Assembly (NCBI GenBank): GCA_019914945.1 | Contig: CM034105.1 | Location: 11,656,001-11,720,000, forward strand | Reading direction: 5' to 3' | Source: Typha latifolia | Lineage: Eukaryota; Streptophyta; Magnoliopsida; Poales; Typhaceae | Length of the DNA: 64,000 bases | Shown here: piece by piece, positions 22,131-35,700 of the stretch | How the letters are laid out: each line of letters starts with the position of its first letter | Position numbering within the stretch: position 1 is the stretch's first letter | Translations under genes and position numbers: made by a program | The notes under the pieces: model-generated | Told to the model about the DNA's origin: nothing | What the model saw: the letters and a program-made list of their open reading frames with translations, nothing else | Databases searched by the model: none

Positions 22131-25100
22131 CTTTACTCCACTTTAGTATCTATTCCACTATTAATTTATCATAAATGATATATGGATCCCACTTAATTTT
22201 TAGCTCAAAGTTTCAAAAAAAAAAATCAAATTCAAATTATGATTTTTCCATACACAAATTATCCCTACCATCTTCAAATTAGACTTATTTATGTGGGATT
22301 AGTTAAGTCTTTTAATATTCCCATTAATGTCTAACTAACAATTACATAATAATTAATTAAAATTGAGTCAAATCATACCGGCAAACTAAAATTTACCCTT
22401 ATTTTTTAATCTAAAATACACTTCAAGTGCTTGTTGAAAGGTGGTAAAAGGGGAGAGCAAAGAACAAATTTTCGCCAAATAAATAGACATGCAAAAATTA
22501 TTCCTAATTAACAAATGAATGAAAGTAAATATGAGGAAAATTTTCGCATATATAGAAAGGAGGAGAAATTTGCAAATATGTTACAAAAGAGAAGGCTAAT
22601 CTCCTAGTCCTATATCCACCAACTTAGTTCAATCTAAGTTTACCCTTGAGATTCATAAATCCTTAAAAATATTAGAAGATTTATCAAAAACAATCACATA
22701 TTTTGTATTTATTACCATTCACACCCTACTATATAAATATTAAAAAAAAATATCCTACTGTTTGTTTTCTTAACAGTCAATTACAGGATGGATAAGGGAT
22801 AAGTTAAAGTAATATTAGGTATAAAAAAACCTTGATATCTTTGATTTAATGTCAAATAAAAAATAAATTAAAAAAAAAACTTTAGATTTGTAAGCATGTG
22901 CCCTAAGTACTAAATAGTTGTACCACATCTGTACCTTTGAATTCAGGTGCCCTAAACCTTCTATATATTCTACAAATATCTTTTGATTCTTTTTCCCTTC
23001 TAACTTTTGAAGGAAGCTTCCTTCTAACATTTATTAGACCCAAGTGGCATACAGTGTGAGCTAAACCTTTTTGCAATATTGTAGTACTCCCTGAAACCTT
23101 GAATGAGACTTTCATCTATATTTTTCTTCATATCTTCCAAGTTCCAACCTTGGGATCTCATCTTTTATGAGCAAGAGCATATTTGAATCCCAATGCAACA
23201 GTAAAAGAGAAAAAAAAAAACTTATATATGCATCTAGAAAGCAATATACGAGTATTTTTAGACTACTTATATTTTGACTCTCTTAACTATCACTTAGTAT
23301 TATTTTTATCTGCTTAAGAAAAAGATGGGTCAGGATTAGTTAAAGAGATGAATAAAATTCTTTTCTTCTCTCCTTCGTTGCATCAAACAAAATAAGCGAA
23401 GGAAATTGATGAAATATATGAAATGATTACCACTGCAAGAAACTAAACAAATGGGTCAGTATTCAAAACTGTTCTAATTAACATGTGCTTGAAACTATCA
23501 TGCTAATTAAGAAAAAAAAAACTTTAAGTACTTCTGATCCACAATAATTAGAGAGGTCAATCTACATGCATGTGAGAAGTTTATGGATCTTCTTGGAGGA
23601 ATCTCTTGGAAGGTCTTTTCCTTCTCCAAAAGCTTCATCCCATTAAGGCAAAGGTGCTTAAAGCTAATGGCAGAGGGGAGAATTTGGGGTGTGTGTGTGT
23701 GTGTGTGTGACATAGAAGAGGGCTCACCATTAACCCCTATGCTTATCCCACATCAACCCCACCCTGCATAACACCTCTATACCACATACTACCAAAGGCT
23801 TAACTCCTCCTCCACCTAATAAAGTTTTCCCACTCAAACTAGAAGAAGCCTGCTACCTTTTGAAAGGTTTCTTGGCATCAATTATTGCTCTAATCACAAC
23901 CATTGATGTAGTTTTGGATGGTTAGATGTTATTGGACACCACCTGTAGTTTGGCAAAGATTGACAAGTCTACTCACCAATTGGCTCTTCTAGTTCTAGAC
24001 CGTGATAAGCCATTGGGGTCCATCTTTTTGGAGCCTTGGATGAGATGAGGAGGCACTAGTGAGTGATTGGTTGGACCCATTGTAATTTTTCTCATCTTTC
24101 CTTACTCCTTAAGTTTTAGGGTTTTGGAGTTTGCCCATTGGTGATTCTTTATCGAACGAAGTAAGAAATAATTCTATGCAATTTACCCTAAGCATGGTAA
24201 GCAAGAAGGGCAATGATATATAACTATTACCATACTAATTTTTCGATGAGTTAACTCATTGACTACTTAAAAAATTTAAGTTGTTCGAGAATGATAATTT
24301 TTGTTTTTATTATATTCCAACACTACTAAGTTATAAACTTATGACATTTAATAGGCCGAAAAATTATTATTTTTCTTCTATTAGTTGATAAGATAGGTCT
24401 GGCATAATTCGAATTTGAAAATTCTTTCTTTTAGTACATGCTAACTCAGTAACTACTTTAAAAAGCTTCTAACATTTTTTAAATCTTTTCTTTTAATAAT
24501 CTAAAATGACAAAAGCTCCTCCAGAACTCAGAAGACTATTGCCTTATATAAAAGAAGTTGATACAGGTGTAGCAATAGTGCTTTACTTTAATGCTATAAT
24601 GCTATGTAGTAGTTGAAGACTGAAATCTTTTCAAAATTCAAAGATTCTTGAGCTTGCAAAATTGAAGTTCTCTGCGTGGAAAGAGATCCCCTCTGTATAG
24701 CATATGAGTCTTCTTGAAGACTTGGATTTAAATTTATAATGGGTATAACTCTTTAACTTGATGCTGTAGCAATAAATGCTCTAGATGGGAATATTCCTTT
24801 TGGCATATTTGGACATTCTTTTTTTTATTGAGATTGAATGTTTGACCCTTTTGAACTATCAAAGGCATAGAAATTACTTAGTAATAAGTGTTTACTATAC
24901 TTCTTACTCCACATCATGAACTTAGTTTTGCATCTACTTTTATCTTAAATTGCTCCTGAACTATTGCCTATTTTTATATGCACCTCCTCGCAGCTCTCTT
25001 TTCTGGTATAACCATCTAAACTCTGAAAAACTGCTCACTCTCTGTTTGTGTTAATGAAGAAGTATCTAACCAACAGATATCGTTTTAATTGTGTAATCTT

Positions 25101-26100
25101 GTATTGTTGTTAATTTTCTCTGTTAATCATATATGTTTATCATGGAGCCACCTACTATATTATTGGAAAAGGTATGCAAGGATACCAAAAGCATGGAGCT
25201 CCAATCTCTATCAGACCTACCCTTGCTATGCTCTTTTGAGCTGCTAAAGAGAGTGCCATGTACTTCCTATAATTGCGAAAAATTTCTGTCAATTAAAAGA
25301 ACAAAATTTGGATCCTCTTGATAGGGACGAGAAGCGAATTCGCCATCCATAGAATCATATATATATTTCTAAGAAAAATAATACTAGATTCGCACACAAA
25401 ACTTATGTATATATTGCATACGTGTGTGAGTGCGAGTGTATATGCTTGTGCATATTCTGATACTTAGATCTTTCTTTACTCATTCACTCCTTTCACAACA
25501 TTTCAAAATTGCATATATGTATGACTACAATGATTCGATCTTAATAGCATGAAATAACATTACTGCCATTCTAATCAGAAAGGAAAGGTCGTTTGAAAAT
25601 ACTATAGTTTGAAGTTTTGGTTTCAGCTTGGTTAAAAACAAAACATTTTGATCAGTTTCAGTCAATTTCAATTCTAGTTTCATAATATCCGTTTTAGACT
25701 TCTTTTCATATATACTCTTCATTATCTTATTTTTCAATGAATCACACAAAAATCCAATAACATTTAAGCAATTAAGATTGATATCAAGCCAAATACATGT
25801 TGGATTCAACTCAAATCCAGCTTTGAATTTAAAAGACATATTAAAAAAAATAATTATACGGTTGTTTCGGTTGGATGCTAATTTCTAGGGACAGTTCGGA
25901 TCGAATAGGGTAAAATCTTGGATTAAGAAGAAACTTCAAACAATAGAAAACACGAAGTTATCCTAATCCCAATGCCTCTTTATAGGTGTACTTCTATTTT
26001 TTGGGCCATAAATATACTGAGATTAGATGAGCATCAGAGTTGTTGGCTATTCTGTTACTATGGTACAGAAGACCATCTCTACTTCTGACACAAAGGACTT
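22131..26100. other. Intergenic DNA, no supported gene
   Basis: AT-rich sequence with many short frames but no recognisable domain. A GT microsatellite occurs at about 23687-23709. A minus-strand frame at 25525-25839 is open for 104 codons but shows only low-complexity, repeat-like composition. The region 23560-24150 is less AT-rich and may hold an old gene or noncoding transcript; I cannot name it. Confidence 0.45.
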
Positions 26101-26323
26101 AGTCCAATGAGATAACTTTGTTTCACCTCTTTCACCATTTGCCATTTGCCATTTGCTCACAAGTACAAAGGAAGAGAGAGAGAGAGAGAAGTGAGACCAC
26201 CACCAATCACCTCACCATATCTTTTTTGAAAAGAACATCCCACACTCATAAAAATTCACATCCACAAGTAGGAAGGCAGCATGTGAGGTATCCACCATAC
26301 TCATCTCCACTTTCCCCCCTCTC

Positions 26324-26331
26324 TATATATA
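26324..26331 (+). promoter_or_regulatory. TATA box of the DUF4408 gene
   Basis: TATATATA within CTCTCTATATATAGCC is a textbook plant TATA box, 67 bases before the chosen ATG at 26398. It places transcription start near 26355-26365, downstream of the in-frame ATG at 26338, so that ATG should not be in the mRNA. Confidence 0.6.
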
Positions 26332-26397
26332 GCCATCATGTTACATTGCTCTCTGTTCCTTTCCTCTATCCTTTGGCCTTGTTTAGTTTTTGCATCA

Positions 26398-26919
26398 ATG
26401 GACCCTATCAAGATAGAGAAGTTCCAAGTCATGAAGAGGTACAAGAGAAGGAAGCAATTCCTCCCAACTCTTGTCAAATACTTGGTTGTAGCCATCCTTC
26501 TTGGGTTATTCCTCTCTACTCCCATATGGGTCCCTTTAGTGAGCTCCTCTCTCAAGCTCTTCTTCCTTGTATCTTTACCAAATATGGTGGCAAGTTTGTT
26601 TGAGCCCAAGTGCCTCTTCATCCTATGCAATCTCATCGTCCTCTTCCTCGTCGGTGAGTCCAAGCTCTCGAGGTCTTCTTCGGCTCCCGATATCTATGAA
26701 GAGTACATGAGAAGGAATAAAAGTAAGAGAGAGAGTGAGGTATTCAAGGATTTGTGTGAAGGAGGAGGAGGAGGAGGAGGAGAAGAAGAAGAAGAGAGAG
26801 GTGGCGAGGGAGAGGAGGAGATGGACATGGTTGAGTTGAACAAGAGAGTTGAGGACTTCATTGCAAGGGTCAACAAGCAAAGGAGGAATGAAGCAAGGAT
26901 GATGCTTTGCTATGAGTGA
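26398..26919 (+). CDS. DUF4408 domain protein
   Basis: A single exon of 173 residues. A basic N-terminus (KRYKRRKQ) leads into two hydrophobic segments, about residues 24-45 and 48-66, then a third near 75-86: the DUF4408 membrane region. SKLSRSSSAPDIYEEYM follows, then a low-complexity Gly/Glu stretch. The C-terminus LNKRVEDFIARVNKQRRNEA is of the DUF761 type. Proteins with this DUF4408-DUF761 layout are plant-specific small membrane proteins, some annotated as PAMP-induced A70-like; their biochemical role is unknown. The ATG at 26398 is chosen because the TATA box lies 67 bases upstream. The 26338 ATG would add 20 residues. Confidence 0.85.
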   Translation: MDPIKIEKFQVMKRYKRRKQFLPTLVKYLVVAILLGLFLSTPIWVPLVSSSLKLFFLVSLPNMVASLFEPKCLFILCNLIVLFLVGESKLSRSSSAPDIYEEYMRRNKSKRESEVFKDLCEGGGGGGGEEEEERGGEGEEEMDMVELNKRVEDFIARVNKQRRNEARMMLCYE

Positions 26920-27521
26920 GAATAAGGAGTGGAATGAAACCAACTCAGTTGGAGAAGAAGAGAAAATTTCTTCTTGGAAGCATGTGAGATCTTTGTAGAA
27001 AAAAAAAAAAGAGAGATCTAATCTACTTGCATAGTTGAACCAGTAGGAGGAAAACTCCTGCATGGGTTATTGTGGTCTTGTGTGATCTTGCTTCTTCTAC
27101 TGATTGCTTAAAATGCTATAAAGATTTTATGTATACTGTAGTAATAGTAATAATAAAAATAATAATCATAAAAAGGACAAGTTCTTGAAAATTTTATTAA
27201 GAAACATGCATGCATAGAGACCTAACTAAGTGGGCCTAGTATTATTTAATGGTATGACCTGAATCTTCATGTAAAATAGGATATTTCTATCCTTCTGGAG
27301 TTAATTGTTAGAACAACATATAGTTATCGAAAAGTGAATCGAAGAATATTTAAGAGAGTTAAATTTAGAAGAGTTAAATTACGGACTTTAGAGAGGCGTA
27401 TACCTAAAAATAAAACCTAAATTGAATGTAGTAGAAGACTTGTATAGCAGTGTTTAATTATTATGAAAAATACATATACAATATAATTATTGTGTATGGA
27501 GCTAGAAAGATCCAATGCAAT

Positions 27522-27560
<39 letters not shown>

Positions 27561-29700
27561 TGAGATTAGGATACTTTACTGGATGTCTAAATGTGATCAG
27601 ATGTGGATCAACCTTGGATCCTGCTTTTAAGTTACATTTGTGTTCCAATTTATTTATTTTTATCTAGTTAATGAAAAGTTGATACAAAAGGATGCAAATA
27701 CAACTTAGTGGAGAGATCTGAAAAAAGAAAAGTGAAACAGAAAGCATGATCACTAAAGAAAGGTAGTATTCAAGAGCTAATGGTGTTCTTTAGGGCGTGG
27801 AAAGTTAACAAGATAAGTAAAGGCTAATTGACACCATTAACTACGGTTGTTGCCATGTTGTTAATTATTTTAACATGACCATTAGCGTATCATTAATTTG
27901 ATCACCCTTGCAATATTGGAGTGTGAAAAAATTACAATCTATATGTCCCTGTGGTTTGGCAAGATTTCAATTTATCCTATCAATGGAATCCAACTTATTG
28001 ATATCTTATATTGATCAACCATAGATTTTTGCCATTGTTGTTTTCAAAATGGCAACCAAATGATGAATCTATATTTGTTTTTGGATCATAGAAGAGGGTC
28101 ATTATGATAAGCTCCATTCCTGATTTTAATTGGTTACAAATTTATTCATTAAAGATCTTTCAACAATCTAATTCTGATAAATTGAACGATTTCCTCAATT
28201 TAGACCACGCCATAATATAAAGTAATTAGCGAGTTAACATAATATCAAATAAAATGTCATAAATTTGAATCCCGTTAGATATTTTGCATTAAACATGTTA
28301 AACCTTCCCTCATCTAATATAAAACACACATCTTTGGCCTATGAAAATATCTCGATGTCAAGACATTAGAAGTGCTAGATAATAAATAAATAAATCTATT
28401 GTTTCCTATCAGATTAAGCTTAAGGTGTCTTTAATTACAGTATACAGGGTAAAGAGATATCTCAAAAGGTTACTAATCTCATCTTTCAATTTCAATCCAC
28501 AGTTTAGTTTATATAAGATAATAGATGGGATATCTAAATAAAATGGCATTATTATTCTTGAGTAATTGATAATTAACAACATATTATTCCTTAAAAATTC
28601 ATCTTGTCAGTAATTTTGTAACCTCTCCTTCTAGGAAATAAATGCTTAGAGGTGGAGAGTTTTGGTGAACATAGAGACTATGCAAGTTGAAGCAAACAAT
28701 TTGTGGAGGCATTGTTGTCTAATTGGATCCATCATAAGTGATTAACCAAATTCTTGCTGTAAGTAGGCAGTCAAAATAATCGAGTTAGCTCGAGTTTAGC
28801 TCAAGTTCAGCTCATTAACACTCAATCAATCAAGTTCGATTAGAAAGCGAGCTAATTTATCCTTAATCTAGGTAACAAGTTCTAAATCTCAAAATTAATT
28901 TCGAGTCAAGCTTATTTATAAATCAAAAATAATAATATAATATTTAATATTATATTATATATATATGTGTGATTAATATTAACTTTTGGATCTACGTAAA
29001 AAGGCTCGTAATATTACTATATTAGTTTTTATGTCTTCACTATTGAATTAGATTTTATTTTTAAGAAGCTTGATTCAATTCAAGTATAATTAATTTGATT
29101 TACGATCGAATTGATTCAGATTTGAAATTGTTTATTGACCGATAGTTTACGCGAGTTCGAGTTTAAAAATTGGTTCCAATTAAAATTATTTCAATTCAAA
29201 CATGATTATATAACTAAGTTTAAAATTAATTTTAATTCAACAGAGCTTGGCTCGATCAACTAAAAATAAACTATTTCTTGCTCCAAAATTTACATAATTT
29301 TCCATGTGGCCGAATCAACCCCAGGAGCCAATTAACCCTTAACCCTCTTCAGAAGTCCAAATTAAGAAGCAATTTTAAAACACTATTAAAAAAAAAAAGA
29401 GCATGACGACTCTCGATCTCAGGCATTCTTTAAACTTAATTGAACCCCAGTTCCTTAATGTGATAGACAACCAATAATAATATGCCACGTCAGAAATCTC
29501 CTCAGAGTTCTTTGATATTATTAAGGCCAACTTTGTGTGCTGCCCCTTCTCTTCTCCCAAAGAATGTTTATTACCAAAATAGCCCCTTCGGCGATCTCAA
29601 GAGACCACCGATTTCGATACCTCCAATGTTCTCCTCGTCCTCGTCCTCCTCCTCCCCCTTCAAATCTCTTCTCTCTCTCCTCTCTCGTGAGCGATAAGCG
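26920..29700. other. Intergenic AT-rich DNA
   Basis: Contains a TA microsatellite at about 27522-27557, an AGCTCGAG-rich patch at 28780-28850 like the hAT-type sequence at 15.8 kb, and AT-rich repeats up to 29280. The last 200-300 bases are the CT-rich leader and promoter of the G6PDH gene. No other gene is seen. Confidence 0.5.
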
Positions 29701-29720
29701 AGTAGAGCTTGAAGAGAGAG

Positions 29721-32700
29721 ATGGCCCTGCCCTGCCCGAAATGCCCCTCTTCCCGTTTTGCCCCTGCTCCGTCGTCTCTTCCTAAGGGCCAGCGAAGGGT
29801 GGCGTCTCCTGCGTCGGTGTCCATTTGTTCCCTCGAAAGAAGGTCTTTTTGGAAGTGGGTCTCCCCCGGATCGGCTAAAAGCCGGCACTGGAATCTTGTC
29901 TCGATGCAAGAAGGTAACTTTTGTTCATTTGGGTCGTTTCTTGTTTATTTCTGTTTTGACAGATTGTGAGTTGGGTTGGGAAAAGGATTGTTTCGATACG
30001 GTGTTTGGATGATAAGATTATAGTGGATTGCCCTATTTGATTGATGGTCAATTAGTGGATTATCTTGTTAAGAGTTCCTGAAACTTGAGTTAGTCATGTA
30101 TACTTGCTTTGTTAGTTTAGATAGTGCTGGAAAGATTTGACTTTTTTGCAGCTTCAGAATGTTTTGTTGGCAAGGTGTTTGTAATTGATACTTGGTGATG
30201 AATCAAGTAAGGAATTGCTAGAAATGGCATTTTCCATAGACTATTTTGGGGGGCATTTGGTAGTCTGCATCAGCTTATACATGTGCCTAATGGTGTTGTA
30301 TCACTTGTTTATCTGGTGTTTGGGTTGGCTGCATTGCCTGAAGCTGCATACAATCAAATTCTCTTTCATTTGGTAAATTAGTAATTACATTCACTTGTTT
30401 ATACTGTCTAATTAATATTGTAGATAAATGGGTTTAAGCATTAATAAGTGTCCATACTAAATCCATACTATATAAGATTTGTGCTACACCTAATTGTCAT
30501 TTGTTATTAATTAAACTGTCTGTTCTTTCAATATATAACATAATCTGCACCATGTTACAAGTTTTAATTTTTTTTCTAGTCCGTTGAAAGGTCTACAATT
30601 GTGAATTGCCTTTGTATATTCATTCAAAAGTAACAGTCAAGAGAGTTAGAACACAAATGACAGATAAACTACCAAACACCAAATATGATGTACTGAGAGT
30701 TCAGAGCACCAACGGAGATAGAAGGGGAAAAGTTGGGCTAAAATGTATTTAAGTTATACTGATGTCTCAGATTGGTAGTGGTGAGGACTCTGGAGTAAAG
30801 CTGCAATTCATGAAACGATAAGTGGTAGTGTTACCTAGGTTGTCATAAAAAAACAGTTATAAACAAACTATTATGGCACAGTTGACATACATAAGAATTA
30901 TTTCTTAGCTTGATTTATTGCTCTCGACCACAACAGGCATTTCAAAGTTCAAACCATCTCAAATCCAATTCAAGGACCATTACTGGTCTTCAAAGATAAG
31001 GACCAAACTCTACTCTACCACTGGACTTTCATGATCAATATTTCGAGGAGATAGTTAACTTGTGTTGTAGACTTGTAGTCACTAGACTCACTACCCCTCT
31101 AAGAGAATTTTTTTTTTATCCCAAAGTATACTATGAAATGTAGTTGATGACTTGAATTTTACGTGGTATATAGTTAGGAGTAAATAGTTCTAACTACATG
31201 CCAATCTCCCTTGTGACCTATAAAAAAAGGAGGGAGGTGAATCAGAGTCTTTCCCAAAGTCGTACTATTCTTCTTCAATCCATACAGTAAACAGTTGGGA
31301 ATTTTATAGGGGAACTATTTATTAGTCTATATTTTTCCTAAGAGGGTTGCTTCTCTTTTACCAATATTAATTCATCCTTTCCATTACCAAATCCTTGTAA
31401 ATCTCATAAGCCATTTCTTATGGAACTATATCCTTTTAGGGAGTATCTTGTATGGGCCTTCGCATGAGGTTCATCTTATCAATCGCTATCCTAGCCCCTA
31501 GGGAAGCATTCATGCTCTGAAAATTAGTTTTATTTTGAAAAAATGATGCTGTATTTTCTTAGCTTCATTTAAATATATGCTACATGTTTGATTGTGCATT
31601 AATTTGGATGAGATAATTAATATTTGATTTCAAAGTTTGGTTTAGGGCTTCAGATTTGTTTGCAGTTTGCAAATTTAAATTTTGGATGGAGTCATCTAAA
31701 TTAACTAACATGCAGTGTTAGATAACATAGTGCCTACCTTTACTATTTCAAACAAACTATGGTTATTTTAAAGTAAAGTTATATACCACTTGTCCTTGTA
31801 AATAATTTCATTTATTCTGGCTTTTCTTTCTTCACCGAATAAATTTACCTATTGGTTTTTTTACCTCTTAAGCAACTTGGTTCCTTTTTGATATACTAAT
31901 CCATCAAGATCATTTAGAATTTTAGTATGTGATATGATTATTAATTTATTATGAGGTTTTCTTATTTACCGATTACCCTTTGCCAATTTGATCATTTGTC
32001 TAATTTTTGTCGGTATCTGTATTCTTTTCTTAGGTCAGATTAAAAATAGTCTGAATAAGATTTTAACACCTATATTTTGCTATACTGTATTAATAGTTGA
32101 CCTCTGTATTTCCTGTAACTTCCTTTTCCAAACTTTATAATGAACAATCTGGCTTCATACTTTCAGGTTAGTATTAGAGCTTATAGATCATCATTATTGA
32201 TTCTTCCCTTATCAAGTGTTATCATCTTTTGCATCTGTAGCATTCATTGTAATACTAGTGGAAAAGAGAATGCCGTCAAATAAGCACAAACCTAGAGAAC
32301 TAAGGACAAGTTTCATCGTCGTTTAGCCTTTTACCTACTTTGTGATTGTCATCATATTTTGCATTCATCTAAGATGCTTTAGGAGAGGTGGACTATTATT
32401 GTACATTAGATCTCCCTAGTGACCACCTTACTGTAGAGCTTTAATGGTAGAGCACCATATTAATTAACTTTGCTTGGCTAGGAACTTAGCTCTAGTCCTT
32501 ACTATGGTAAATTTAGGGGAAGCTAGAAAATTTTCTGGATATTTTTATGGACTATAGTCTATTTCTATCTGTCTGCTTTATATTTTGCCTGCCTTGTACA
32601 TTCTGGGTTAGAGGCTTCAATGATGACTTTGCAACAAATACTGTTTATTCATCGACCACCTCATACACTCACTGCTGTTTACTTGTTCTTTGACATTTTT

Positions 32701-35700
32701 TTATTTATCAAATGCGAGTTATTTTGGTACTCTATCTGAAATGTCAAAATTATACTGGTACAGCAGCTGCAACTGCACCTGCCCCTGTGGACCCTTTGAA
32801 AGAAGCCCCTCCGAAGGAGTTAGAAAATGGTTCACTAAAAAAAATTTCTTCAAAGCAATACCAAAACTTGGTTGGTTTGAGTGACGGTGAGAAGGATTCT
32901 ACTGTTAGTATCACCGTAGTCGGAGCTTCTGGAGACCTTGCCAAAAAGAAGATATTTCCTGCACTATTTGCACTTTACTATGAAGACTGCCTTCCAAAGG
33001 TTCAGTTGCCTTATTTGGTTCAGTTTTTCTTTTTGCATGGGGACCACTCACCTGGGTGACTTCATTTTTAGTTTTGTTCTTATCATCATGATGTTTTACT
33101 TTCTGCAGCATTTCACAATTTTTGGTTATGCTAGGAGTAAGATGACAGATGCTGAATTAAGAAACATGGTCAGCAGAACACTAACTTGCAGAATAGATAA
33201 AAGGCAGGTTCATCTACAATATGTTTGCATTATTTCCAGAATTGATGAATTACTTATTAATTTAGCTGCTCGTTTGTCAAGTATGAATAGTTTCTGCTGT
33301 TTTACAGGGAGAATTGTAGTGAGAAAATGGATCAGTTTCTTGAAAGATGCTTTTATCATTCAGGTCAATATGACTCGGAAGAGAACTTTGCAGAGCTAGA
33401 TAAGAAGCTAAAAGAACATGAGGTACTGTGATTTTTTAACAGATTATAACATAGAGAATTTGTACATGAAAAGTTTTTGTGCAGTTAAATAATGTTTTAC
33501 CCATAGATGAGGAGCACTTATTCATGATTGATAAATTCTTTCTTCTAGTGTTATTAATTGTATGTTGCTACCATTTACAGAATCTGAGAATGTACATAGA
33601 AAGTTGGAATCTAGAATGTTCATAATCAATAGTATTATCTAAGAAAGTGCACCTCTCTTGTCCATTCTTTTCAGTTTGTCTCTTCTTTAGATTGTCACAA
33701 TTGCTACGTGTCACATCAAATTCTTATGCATGCTTTTGTTAGATTAAGAAAAAAAATTTGCTGATGTCCATTGTTAAAGTTGTAGAACTATGTTGGTTTT
33801 GAAGAAGAAATAAGTTGCATCACCAAGTGGAAGTCCCTGAGCTGAAAAATTATTTCAAGCAAAGTACTTATTCATTTCCACAATTTATGTATATTACTAT
33901 CGTAACTTAAAATAACCTGATTAGATTTGCATTTTGATTTATAGAGCTAGTGACAGATGTAGTGAGACTGCTAGCTCATATGAAAGGTCATCCACATAGT
34001 ACTATTGTGTGCTCGTATAACATGATGGGCCCTTCAGGATCTAGGGACTTTACTTGGATTACTAATATCCAGGTTTTATCTTCCTGGGTCTACAAGTATT
34101 GGAAACTTTACTCTCGTGTAATCCTTACTAAAAGAAAGTTCTGATTGAATTTTGGATGGAATTTATCCTGCTGTTAGTAAGAGTGTAAAATGGTAGGTTC
34201 ATGACAAATGAAATAGTAAGATACCAATTGAATGCCATTTCATTATTTCCAATTGTCCCTTTTGTTCTTACTAATGACCTCTCCTTGATGGCATTGAAAC
34301 AATTCAAGTGTTTCTTGTTGCCTCGTTGCTATTTGCATTACATTTACAGTTTTATTTGACCTCAAAGGAGCCCAATTTAGTACTCGAAGGTATAGTGCCT
34401 CCAGAGTCCAGCTTCACTGTAGCCTGTGAAAATGCTCTGTTATTTGAAATGATTAAGCATATGGAGAGGCGTGAGATACAGTTTCTGAGAGCGTACGAGT
34501 TGAGCCCCACTTTGTATTTACCAGTCTCGTTCTTCATGTATGTGCCTTTATTTTTATCTCGTTCACTGACTTGTAAGTTATAATAAAGTCACAAATGTTT
34601 CCCTTCAACATGTAATTGTGTCTTGCAAATTTTCGTTTTCTGTGGGTATCGTCATGGTATTATTAGTTGCCTTTATTTATATGTGCTTGGTCATCTTACT
34701 TGATATTCTGTACTCATGCCTCCTCTTTTATAATTTGAGAAAGTTTTATTTCTATTCAACACAGTTCCACCACTTCACATCCTGAATTATTTGGCAAAGA
34801 AAAGAAAATTTAAGCTCTGTGACCTTTTGCAGGGTGCAAGGCTTTCAAATCGCCTTTTCTATCTATCAATACCTCCAAATATATTTATAGATGTGGTCAA
34901 ATGTGCAAGCCAGTCAGCTTCATCTGCAAATGGCTGGACAAGGGTGATAGTTGAAAAACCTTTTGGTCGGGACTCTGAATCTTCTGCTGCATTGACAAGA
35001 GGGCTGAAACAGTACCTAGTGGAGGATCAAATCTTTAGGTAACATTAGTTGAGAGGAAACTACATATCCAATGAGGGCCATCATGTCATTGTTGTAATGG
35101 TGTTTTTTTTCTTTCTTTATACAGGATTGACCACTATTTGGGCAAGGAATTGGTCGAGAACCTGTCTGTTCTTCGGTTCTCAAATCTTGTCTTTGAACCT
35201 TTGTGGTCAAGGCAGTACATAAGGAATGTCCAATTGATATTTTCTGAAGACTTTGGTACTGAAGGACGAGGAGGGTAAGGATTATTTGCAAGCATCCTGA
35301 TGCTGGTGTTACACTGATGCAATCCAAGTGGCTCATGTGTTCCACTGTTTGTCTTCTCAGGTACTTTGATAACTATGGTATTATCAGAGATATTATGCAG
35401 AATCATCTGCTTCAAATATTAGCGTTATTTGCCATGGAAACTCCTGTAAGCTTAGATGCAGAGGACATCAGAAATGAGAAGGTAGGAGGAGAGCTTTATA
35501 TTAATTCTTTGCAAAGCCATTTGTTATGTGCAACCCTGTTAACACCTAGATTGACTGCTTTTCAATAAATTGTTGCCTGTATTTCAGGTTAAAGTCTTGC
35601 GCTCCATGAGGCCATTGCAACTCGATAATGTTGTAATAGGACAGTATAAAAGCCACACAAAGGGTGGCGTTACGTATCCTGCATATATTGATGATAAGAC

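Noticed and set aside
25525..25839. 104-codon minus-strand frame
   Set aside because: AT-rich composition, no recognisable domain, promoter or splice context; probably chance or transposon-derived.
26338..26397. Upstream in-frame ATG of the DUF4408 gene
   Set aside because: It is only about 7 bases after the TATA box, so it is probably upstream of the transcription start.
33182..33307. GT at 33208 as the G6PDH exon 3 donor
   Set aside because: With the ACAG acceptor it gives a premature stop and breaks the conserved KRENC sequence, so the GC donor at 33204 is preferred.
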